DNA of 5,606 nt from an uncultured Spirochaetales bacterium (GTDB lineage Bacteria > Spirochaetota > Spirochaetia > Sphaerochaetales > Sphaerochaetaceae). Where the stretch lies: positions 1 through 5,606 of the forward strand of contig CAMZGJ010000070.1 of NCBI GenBank assembly GCA_947306375.1. The letters run 5' to 3'. The notes beneath the pieces are model-generated. The model saw nothing but the letters and a program-made list of their open reading frames with translations, ran no database searches and had not been told where the DNA came from. This document shows, piece by piece, positions 1 to 5,606 of this stretch; the first letter of the stretch is position 1, and every line of letters starts with the position of its first letter. The position numbers and the translations under genes were made by a program.

Positions 1-613
1 GAGTAATATTTGCGGAAGAGACGTGGGCTCCGTACCTTACCTTTTCCAGGGCCTGGCTTGCATAGTTGTCAAAGGTGAAGAAGGCCCTCATGGGGAAGCT
101 TTCATCAGTGTTGATTGTTATATCCGTTGTGCCGGATTCCCTGCCCGGATCAAGGACTGCGGAGACTCTTGCTGCGGAGTTCCAGCGGTTGAATGCAACA
201 AGGTTTTTCTCAAACTTGCCAAGGTCCAGGATTTGGCCTTTTGTCAGCTCCAGATAGCTTAAAATGTACTTTGCCGTTGTAAAACTGTTTCCCTGAACAG
301 TTATTTCCCCCACTTTTCCTTCCAGAAGATCAATGCGGACAACTCCGTTTTCCACAGACTGTTCGGGAACAAAGGCAATTGCGTTGGGAAAGCCTTTTTC
401 AAGATAGAGATTGTTAAGCGCATCTACCACCGCATTAAGCAGTTCAACACCGGAATAACGCTCGGAGCATAGCTTAAGTACAGTTTCAATCTCTTCATCC
501 GAGAGAATAAGGGAAGGGGAAACAACTATGTCCCTGACCTCAATATCCTCTGAGAACAGGGGAGTTGCAACAAGGAGGAGCAGGACTGTAAGCAGAATCA
601 AAACCTTTTTCAC
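1..613 (-). CDS. TpsB outer-membrane transporter of two-partner secretion (ShlB/FhaC/HecB family), N-terminal part
   Basis: This protein should form the outer-membrane pore that exports the exoprotein encoded divergently next to it. 204 residues are visible; the gene continues beyond base 1. The start is GTG at 613-611: an in-frame TAG lies only five codons upstream, and the first in-frame ATG is residue 175, which would remove both the signal and the POTRA domains. Residues 1-21 form a signal peptide (KK, then a Leu/Val-rich core, probable cleavage FS|ED). Residues 24-101 look like POTRA 1, ending in the family-like pattern FVPEQSVENGVVRIDLLEG (residues 80-99). Residues 103-172 look like POTRA 2, opening with ITVQGN. 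Residues 176-204 (FFTFDNYAS, then VRYGAHVSS) match the first beta-hairpin of the barrel. Family members usually have about 550-600 residues, so roughly two thirds is missing. POTRA 1 follows the signal peptide almost at once, without the N-terminal plug helix and linker known from FhaC. C39 is a lone cysteine. A BamA/TamA-type Omp85 protein is less likely, because of the two-POTRA layout and the TpsA neighbour. Confidence 0.9.
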   Translation of the reverse strand, partial: MKKVLILLTVLLLLVATPLFSEDIEVRDIVVSPSLILSDEEIETVLKLCSERYSGVELLNAVVDALNNLYLEKGFPNAIAFVPEQSVENGVVRIDLLEGKVGEITVQGNSFTTAKYILSYLELTKGQILDLGKFEKNLVAFNRWNSAARVSAVLDPGRESGTTDITINTDESFPMRAFFTFDNYASQALEKVRYGAHVSSANIT

Positions 614-622
614 TTTCTTTGG

Positions 623-651
623 ATTCTAGTAAAACGCTTACGAATACGCAA
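623..651 (-). promoter_or_regulatory. Candidate promoter for the TpsB gene
   Basis: On the minus strand TTGCGT (651-646) and TAGAAT (628-623, five of six consensus bases) are separated by 17 bases. Transcription would start near 616, about three bases before the GTG, again giving an almost leaderless message. The -35 begins inside the same inverted repeat that carries the -35 of the opposite promoter. Predicted by eye only. Confidence 0.45.
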
Positions 652-652
652 G
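637..652. promoter_or_regulatory. Imperfect 16-base palindrome, possible operator
   Basis: CTTACGAATACGCAAG pairs at six of eight symmetric positions (CTT-CG against CG-AAG) around a central AT. It covers the -35 and part of the spacer of the minus-strand promoter and lies just upstream of the plus-strand -35. A dimeric regulator bound here could affect both genes. No regulator gene is visible in the window, so this is a suggestion only. Confidence 0.3.
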
Positions 653-663
653 TTTTTTCTTGC
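648..663. repeat. Perfect inverted repeat GCAAG-T6-CTTGC
   Basis: Two perfect 5-base arms flank six T residues. The right arm supplies TTGC of the plus-strand -35 (660-665), and the left arm, read on the other strand, supplies TTGC of the minus-strand -35 (651-646). It may be an operator or simply the result of two identical -35 boxes facing apart. A five-base stem between two divergent starts is not a convincing terminator. Confidence 0.55.
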
Positions 664-688
664 ATTTTGCGCGCGCGTTAGGTATATA
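660..688 (+). promoter_or_regulatory. Candidate promoter for the TpsA gene
   Basis: TTGCAT (660-665) and TATATA (683-688) are separated by 17 bases and fit a housekeeping sigma-factor promoter; TATAAG at 685-690 is an overlapping alternative -10. The -35 matches only the TTG of the consensus. Transcription would begin near 695, about three bases before the ATG, so the message would be leaderless or nearly so. The spacer holds the GC-alternating tract, which is unusual. Predicted by eye only. Confidence 0.45.
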
Positions 689-697
689 AGTACTAAT

Positions 698-3600
698 ATG
701 TGTAATAAGTTCAGGAAATTCATAGCGTCACTGCTTTGCTTCAACATTCTTTTCTCAAACGTCCCCGTTGTCCTGTGGGCCTCTGACATAACCGGTGTTC
801 AGGGAGAGAACGGAGTTTACAACATTACTCCGCAGTCTTATGCCTCAGATACAGGCTTCAGAGCGTATGATAACTTTACGCTGGATGCCGGAGATACGGC
901 AAACCTTGTTTTTGATGACACTTATTCATCTTTTGTCAATGTTGTAGACAACCGGATCAACATAAACGGTTTCCTGAACACCGTGAAGAACAACGGTTTC
1001 TACGCCGGCAAGGCATATTTCATAACAAAGAGCGGTATTGTCATAGGTTCAAGCGGAGTGCTGAACGTGGGATCTCTGGGGCTTATCTCAACAAAAGCAG
1101 ACAGGTTCAGTGCCTACAAAGAAAAACTTGGAACAGCAGACGCAGTTCCCGGCTCGGATCTTTACCGCAACCTTTATGTAACTGTAAAAGACAACGAAGT
1201 TGAATCGTACAACACGGACGGCTCAATAGAAATCAACGGAACAATCTTTGCAAGACAGGCAGTGGATGCCTATGCAAATTCCATCTCCGTTGAGGGCAGG
1301 GGTGTGGTTGCCGGTTGGAACCCTGAAGACGGCAATATTCTTTTCGGAACGGGCAGCGGATACAAGTCCTTTGAAGAAGCAAAAAACACCTTCAACTCCC
1401 TGGTTTCCGGAGATGTAACTTCTGCCGCTTTCCTCAGCAACAAGGACAGTGAGGGAACAGAGCACAACAGGATATTCTTCAATGCAATGGCATACCAGCA
1501 GGGAGACAAGGATGATGAAGACTGGAAGGGCTCAAGTGCGGAGATAAAGGTGGCGGATGCGCACCTGGTTGCTCCTGACGTGGAGCTTTCAGCCTCTTCT
1601 TTTGTGGACAGCAAACATCTGGCCTTTGACTTTCTGGACATAACCGGGGGCATTTTTGCGGATTATGCCAAGTCAAAAATTGCTCTGACAAACTCAACAG
1701 TCAAGGCAAACACGGCGTATTTTGATTCTTCTGCAAAATCCACATCCACGGCAAACATAAACAGCCTCCCGCCGGTGCTCTGGACCTGGCTGTGCAACCT
1801 CTTTGAGGAACAGGATGAAAAAAAGTGGGATGAAGGGCTGGGCAAACTGTTTTCGTCTGAACTCTTTGAGCATTTTGACGGAACAAGGAGCTACTCCTCT
1901 CTGGACATAAAAGACACAACGGTCCTTGCCACTGGAGATATAGACGCAAAAACCAATGCCTCGGCTTCCTTTACCGCAGAATCCACACTCATTCCGGAAA
2001 TACTTCCCCAGGTTCTGTACGCACTGGGAACAGAGACGGAGTCAGTTGTCAATGTTGACAACTCCACTCTGAATTCCGCTTCGGGGAACGTGGACGTAAA
2101 CGCCCTGTCCAAGAATGAGCTTCTGGCCACGGTTGCAGATGACTCAGGGCTTTTCAAGTTCTCCCTGGTAACAGATGCATATAACTTCAGGTACATGAAC
2201 GTGGGAACATCTGTCAACACGGCGGTCAATATCCTGAACAACAGCCGGATTAAGGCTGCAAAGGACATTATACTGAACGCCTTCTCCTATGAAGATGTTT
2301 TCATAAAGACAGACATATCCGCAACGGTAGGCAAGAATGACTTTCAGAGCGGAAACAAGGGAGGAAGCGGAGCGGCCTTCTCCTTTATTCAGAACAACTC
2401 GGACATAAAAACAAATGTAAACATAGACAACAGTACGGTTGAGGCAGGCGGTTCTGTAGACGTGAAGGCGGAGAATGCCGCTGCGGAGCGTTCAAGTGTT
2501 TCATCCAAGACCACCCCTGCCGGATACACACCTCCGGAGAAAATTGAAAAGTCAGATTCTTTCTTCGGCAAGATCAAGAACGGTTTCAAATACGCCAAGG
2601 GTTTGTACGACAAGGCCAGAACCTATACCGTCCAGTCCTTGGGCAGTGTATTCAGAGCCATTTACAACAAGGCCTCCGGAACGGTTCAGGAAAATGTTGA
2701 AAACGCCGCAGGAGAGGGGCAGACCCTTGATCCGGCCCTGTTCCAGGCAGCAGGCTCTTTTGCCTTCTCTTTTTTGAGAAACACAAACTCAATCACCCTG
2801 AAAAACTCCACCGTAACAGCGGGAAACAACATAGACTTCTTCTCCCACATTTATGACCTTTCATTCAACTCCGCACTGGCTCTTGCCAGACAGGATGATG
2901 ATCAACATAAGAGCGCCATAGTGGGAGCCGGAATTGCCGTTGTTCTCAATGAGAAGGAGAACAAAAATGACATTATTGTGCAGGACAGCACGGTAAATGC
3001 CACCGGAGAAAACAGCAAGACAAACATAAACGCAGTTACGGAAATCCCGGGAAATGCGGGAAGCCTGGGACTGGACCACAAGTACCTTCACCTGAGCCTC
3101 AAGTTCAACATGGATGCCTCTGATGACTGGACGGCGGACTTTGTACCTTGGGAGTCTTCAAAAGAGTCCATGGTCAACCCCACCTTGGGACTGTCCGGCT
3201 TCTTCAGCAATGAGGCCGTGGCGGGGACAACAGGGGACAAGGCTGCGCTTTCTGCCTCGGTTGTTGTAAACAATACAAAGAACAACACAAATGTTCTCAT
3301 TAAAAATTCAGAAATAGAATCATTTGATTTCAGTACTTATTCAACAAACTACATAACAGGCCGGGACTCTGCGGGCATACAGCTCAACACCCCTGCTTCC
3401 GGCGTTATGGATCTTATAAACCTGTGGAACAGTGACGGAACGGGCGGCTCGGTTCTGGTTCAGAACATGGAGCACAACGCCAAAGTCAACATAGAAAAAT
3501 CCACAATCAGCCTCACGGGCAGTGCGGATATCGGCGCTGCAAGCGCCCAGGCTTATTTCAACTTCCTCAAGCAGGGAACAAAGGCCGGCACGCTGGGTCT

Positions 3601-5606
3601 TTCCGGTGCCGTTGAGGTCCAGAACATAAAGGGAACCACGGCGGTCAACGTAATGGACAATTCAGTCATAACCGCCCAGGGAGATATTTCCCTGAATGCC
3701 GGCAGAACAAAGAGCATTCTGGGGGACATGACATATGAAGGAGACGTCAAGGGAACGCCCTCCGTTTCCAACGATTCCTCCATGACCTACCGCAAGGACC
3801 CCGAGTCAACAACTGAACCCAAGGCTGATAAGGTCTTTGATATTACAGACCATATTACCACCATAGACGTACTGGGAGATCTGAGTCAGCAGGCAGAACG
3901 CAAGTCTGTATCTGCAGCCGTAGGCGTTTCCGCAAATGTCCATAACATAGACAGGGATATTCAGGCTGTTACTGATAATGCCGAGCTGACTTCAAACGCC
4001 GGAAGCGTGACATCGGATGCATATTCCTCAACCAAGGCACTGGACTTTGCCATTGCCGCTGCCATTTCTGAAGGCGGCAAGCCTACAGACAACAACATGG
4101 GTAACTGGCAGAACAATGCCAACAACGCCGGGGCAAATGCACAGAATGCACAGGATGTAGGAAACAATGTGCGTAATGCCCTGAACGGCGCAGGCGGAGA
4201 GGACGGACAAAACGGAGTCCAGGCTGCCGGAGGTGCTGCCTCAGGTGCGGGAAGCACATATTTCAACCTTTCCGCAACAGGTGCAATCAACGTTTTTGAC
4301 AACAATCAGAGAATACTTTCAGTTGCAAGGAACAACTCCCGGATCAGTGCCGCAAACAGCGTCCGCATTGATGCAACATCAGACAACTTCAACATCTTCT
4401 TCTCAGGAGCCCTTGCAAATTCCGGCACTGTGGGACTGGGTGCTGCAGTAAACCTCTACACTCGCGGAGGCAGCGTTAAGGCTCTTCTGGACTCTGCATC
4501 TGTGACGGCAGGCAGCAATGCCGCAGATGTATCTGCGGAGAACTCAAAGGGGATCAGGGTTGTTGCCAATGACAAAACCTCCTCATACAACCTGGCCGCA
4601 GGTGTTGGAATTAGCGGTAACACCGAGGAGAAGTTTTCTCTTGGCCTGGGCGGTTCTTTTGCCTACAACATGGTCAAACCGGAAATTACTGCGTCTGTCA
4701 GCGCTTCAACGCTTAAGGGCACACAGGACAACGGCCTTGGCAGCGGAACAGATGTGACCGTTGAGGCCAAGGGAGAACTGGATACTGTAGATGTGTCCGG
4801 CGGAATAGACATGACAACTTCAGGCAACATTTCAGTAGGCGCTGCTGCGGCTGTAACTGTTGACTACATGGAAAGCAAGGTCTCCGCACTTGTTGAGAAC
4901 TCTGTTCTTGATGAGAAGGTAAGAAACGTGAGCGTGCATGCAGGTGAAGACATTGACCTGTTGGGCGTGGGAGTATCGCTCGGTTTGACCGGCGTGGATA
5001 CAAAGGTTGGTGTTGGCCTTGACGGCTCGGTGGGCATTGTGAACCTGAATAATAATATTCAGGCGCTGTACGCAGCCAATGAAACAGATGCCGCAGGACA
5101 GGTTGCAGTTAAAGCTGACAGCAAGGCCGCCGTAAAGAATATTGAGGGCGCGGGCCAGTTCAACGCATCTCAGAACGGAGCCGGGGCAGGCGGTGCCATT
5201 ACGGTGGACCTGCAGAACAGCAGCCTTACGGCAGCCCTGGAAACCGGAGACAGAGCTTTCAGTGCAAACGGAGTTTCAGTACAGGCCCTCTCGGATGAGG
5301 AGCTGAACTCCATTCCCGTGGGAATTGCAATTTCAAAGCAGAGCTCTCTTCTGTCCTCAACCGTTTCCGTGGGGGTTATTAGAAACTCCGTTAAGGCCTA
5401 CCTGAAGGGTCAGATAACTTCCACCTCGGATGTTCTTGTAAGATCCCAGGATCAGTCCTACCTGCTCACACGCGGGGGAACGCTTGCAGCTTCAGGTTCC
5501 TCAACGCCCACTGTAATAGCTGCCGCGGTAAACGTGGATGTGCTCAGAAAGGACGTGGAAGCGAAAATCTCGGACTCCGTAGTTAACGCGGAAGGCCAGA
5601 CCGTTA
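698..5606 (+). CDS. Very large TpsA exoprotein, leukotoxin LktA-like filamentous adhesin, N-terminal part
   Basis: One uninterrupted frame of 1636 codons runs off the right edge with no stop, so the C-terminus is not seen. ATG at 698 is chosen because a signal peptide follows directly (residues 1-28, basic NKFRKF, hydrophobic core, probable cleavage LWA|SD) and no ATG, GTG or TTG lies in frame in the 84 bases upstream. Residues 29 to about 210 form a TPS secretion domain; the pattern TGVQGENGVYNITPQ followed by GFRAYDNF, ANLVF, DNRININGFL and SSGVLNVGSL is what I recall for LktA-family adhesins. From residue 282 on, about 20 diverged units of the type V-x-hydrophobic-x-x-x-S-x-hydrophobic-x-A...V-x-V-x-A follow, as expected for a right-handed beta-helix. 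The helix is broken by inserts at about 355-400, 602-688, 870-928 and 1128-1186. An acidic stretch, DKDDEDW, spans 270-276. The mature part has a single cysteine (C366), typical of TPS substrates. F. necrophorum LktA is about 3240 residues, so perhaps half is visible. The likely role is a surface or secreted adhesin or cytotoxin; which of these cannot be told from sequence. Confidence 0.9.
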   Translation, partial: MCNKFRKFIASLLCFNILFSNVPVVLWASDITGVQGENGVYNITPQSYASDTGFRAYDNFTLDAGDTANLVFDDTYSSFVNVVDNRININGFLNTVKNNGFYAGKAYFITKSGIVIGSSGVLNVGSLGLISTKADRFSAYKEKLGTADAVPGSDLYRNLYVTVKDNEVESYNTDGSIEINGTIFARQAVDAYANSISVEGRGVVAGWNPEDGNILFGTGSGYKSFEEAKNTFNSLVSGDVTSAAFLSNKDSEGTEHNRIFFNAMAYQQGDKDDEDWKGSSAEIKVADAHLVAPDVELSASSFVDSKHLAFDFLDITGGIFADYAKSKIALTNSTVKANTAYFDSSAKSTSTANINSLPPVLWTWLCNLFEEQDEKKWDEGLGKLFSSELFEHFDGTRSYSSLDIKDTTVLATGDIDAKTNASASFTAESTLIPEILPQVLYALGTETESVVNVDNSTLNSASGNVDVNALSKNELLATVADDSGLFKFSLVTDAYNFRYMNVGTSVNTAVNILNNSRIKAAKDIILNAFSYEDVFIKTDISATVGKNDFQSGNKGGSGAAFSFIQNNSDIKTNVNIDNSTVEAGGSVDVKAENAAAERSSVSSKTTPAGYTPPEKIEKSDSFFGKIKNGFKYAKGLYDKARTYTVQSLGSVFRAIYNKASGTVQENVENAAGEGQTLDPALFQAAGSFAFSFLRNTNSITLKNSTVTAGNNIDFFSHIYDLSFNSALALARQDDDQHKSAIVGAGIAVVLNEKENKNDIIVQDSTVNATGENSKTNINAVTEIPGNAGSLGLDHKYLHLSLKFNMDASDDWTADFVPWESSKESMVNPTLGLSGFFSNEAVAGTTGDKAALSASVVVNNTKNNTNVLIKNSEIESFDFSTYSTNYITGRDSAGIQLNTPASGVMDLINLWNSDGTGGSVLVQNMEHNAKVNIEKSTISLTGSADIGAASAQAYFNFLKQGTKAGTLGLSGAVEVQNIKGTTAVNVMDNSVITAQGDISLNAGRTKSILGDMTYEGDVKGTPSVSNDSSMTYRKDPESTTEPKADKVFDITDHITTIDVLGDLSQQAERKSVSAAVGVSANVHNIDRDIQAVTDNAELTSNAGSVTSDAYSSTKALDFAIAAAISEGGKPTDNNMGNWQNNANNAGANAQNAQDVGNNVRNALNGAGGEDGQNGVQAAGGAASGAGSTYFNLSATGAINVFDNNQRILSVARNNSRISAANSVRIDATSDNFNIFFSGALANSGTVGLGAAVNLYTRGGSVKALLDSASVTAGSNAADVSAENSKGIRVVANDKTSSYNLAAGVGISGNTEEKFSLGLGGSFAYNMVKPEITASVSASTLKGTQDNGLGSGTDVTVEAKGELDTVDVSGGIDMTTSGNISVGAAAAVTVDYMESKVSALVENSVLDEKVRNVSVHAGEDIDLLGVGVSLGLTGVDTKVGVGLDGSVGIVNLNNNIQALYAANETDAAGQVAVKADSKAAVKNIEGAGQFNASQNGAGAGGAITVDLQNSSLTAALETGDRAFSANGVSVQALSDEELNSIPVGIAISKQSSLLSSTVSVGVIRNSVKAYLKGQITSTSDVLVRSQDQSYLLTRGGTLAASGSSTPTVIAAAVNVDVLRKDVEAKISDSVVNAEGQTV
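782..1330 (+). other. TPS secretion domain of the exoprotein (residues 29 to about 210)
   Basis: This domain should be what the TpsB POTRA domains recognise and what nucleates beta-helix folding outside the cell. In FHA-type proteins the signature is an NPNL and an NPNGI motif. Here the second site reads TKSGI (residues 110-114) within FITKSGIVIGSSGVLNVGSL (108-127); the surrounding hydrophobic pattern and the LNVGSL block are retained. The first site is represented by DNRININGFL. A last strand-like segment, SISVEGRGVVAGW, ends at residue 207. The right-hand boundary is approximate. Confidence 0.8.
1541..5606 (+). repeat. About 20 diverged protein-level beta-helix units
   Basis: Units are recognised by a short core such as VNIDNSTVEAGGSVDVKA, ITLKNSTVTAGNNIDF or VNVDNSTLNSASGNVDVNA. 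Unit starts lie near residues 282, 328, 402, 450, 509, 573, 699, 758, 865, 929, 982, 1087, 1205, 1259, 1328, 1394, 1453, 1510, 1565 and 1619. Spacing is mostly 46-74 residues, and close to 54-69 from 1205 onward. The four long gaps (105-126 residues) coincide with inserts or a missed unit. Later units are often preceded by a Gly/Ala-rich segment such as VGLGAAVNL or VGAAAAVTV. The DNA is not repetitive; similarity is at the level of protein pattern only. Confidence 0.75.

Larger units (their letters stand above)
614..697. promoter_or_regulatory. Divergent intergenic control region between the TpsB and TpsA genes
   Basis: These 84 bases are the whole space between the two start codons and must hold the signals for both genes. 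They contain candidate promoters in both directions, an inverted repeat GCAAG-T6-CTTGC at 648-663, an overlapping imperfect palindrome at 637-652, a small GTAA/TTAC repeat at 629-641 and an alternating GC tract at 668-678. Any factor bound at the centre would touch both promoters. No terminator, small gene or riboswitch fits here. Confidence 0.7.

Noticed and set aside
23..262. Plus-strand open frame of 79 codons in the left part
   Set aside because: It is antisense to the TpsB reading frame, whose POTRA and barrel pattern is convincing.
648..663. Hairpin with T-run as a Rho-independent terminator
   Set aside because: The T residues are in the loop and not after the stem, the stem has only five pairs, and the element lies between two divergent start codons where no gene ends.
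1270..1653. Minus-strand open frame of 127 codons inside the exoprotein gene
   Set aside because: It lies opposite a clear 1636-codon coding frame, has no recognisable domain, and arises from the codon bias of the real gene. The same applies to the minus-strand frames at 1891-2268, 3961-4305 and 4713-5003.
2475..2777. Plus-strand open frame of 100 codons
   Set aside because: It is out of frame within the exoprotein gene, and its Arg/Pro/Ser-rich product looks like a shifted-frame translation.
1541..5606. CRISPR array or tandem DNA repeat
   Set aside because: The repetition is at protein-pattern level only; no direct DNA repeats of constant length with spacers were seen.
698..5606. Classical type Va autotransporter
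   Set aside because: A FHA/LktA-type N-terminal TPS domain and an adjacent TpsB gene argue for type Vb. The missing C-terminus means a fused barrel cannot be excluded absolutely.

Overview
The window holds two divergently transcribed genes, both cut by its edges, separated by an 84-base intergenic region. Together they read as a two-partner secretion (type Vb) locus. The minus-strand gene (1-613) is the N-terminal 204 residues of a TpsB outer-membrane transporter of the ShlB/FhaC/HecB type: a signal peptide, two POTRA domains, then the onset of the beta-barrel. The plus-strand gene (698-5606) has 1636 codons with no stop. It is the N-terminal part of a very large TpsA exoprotein, closest by eye to the leukotoxin LktA family of filamentous adhesins known from Fusobacterium: a signal peptide, a filamentous-haemagglutinin-type TPS secretion domain, and about 20 diverged beta-helix-like units.

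The expected sequence of events is Sec export of both proteins, assembly of TpsB in the outer membrane, recognition of the TpsA TPS domain by the TpsB POTRA domains, and threading of TpsA through the TpsB pore so that it folds outside the cell into a long beta-helix.

The host must be a diderm bacterium. Base composition looks balanced (about half G+C by eye), and neither start codon has a clear Shine-Dalgarno sequence. LktA-like proteins suggest an anaerobic, host-associated lineage, but I cannot name a genus from this window.

The intergenic region is compact. It can be read as two back-to-back promoters whose -35 boxes sit in the two arms of one inverted repeat (GCAAG-T6-CTTGC), with each -10 box so close to its start codon that both transcripts would be leaderless or nearly so. 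The points most worth checking are this bidirectional promoter, the divergent layout of the TPS pair, the absence of an N-terminal plug segment in TpsB, and a cationic amphipathic insert that interrupts the beta-helix of TpsA. I saw no RNA genes, mobile elements, CRISPR arrays or further genes.
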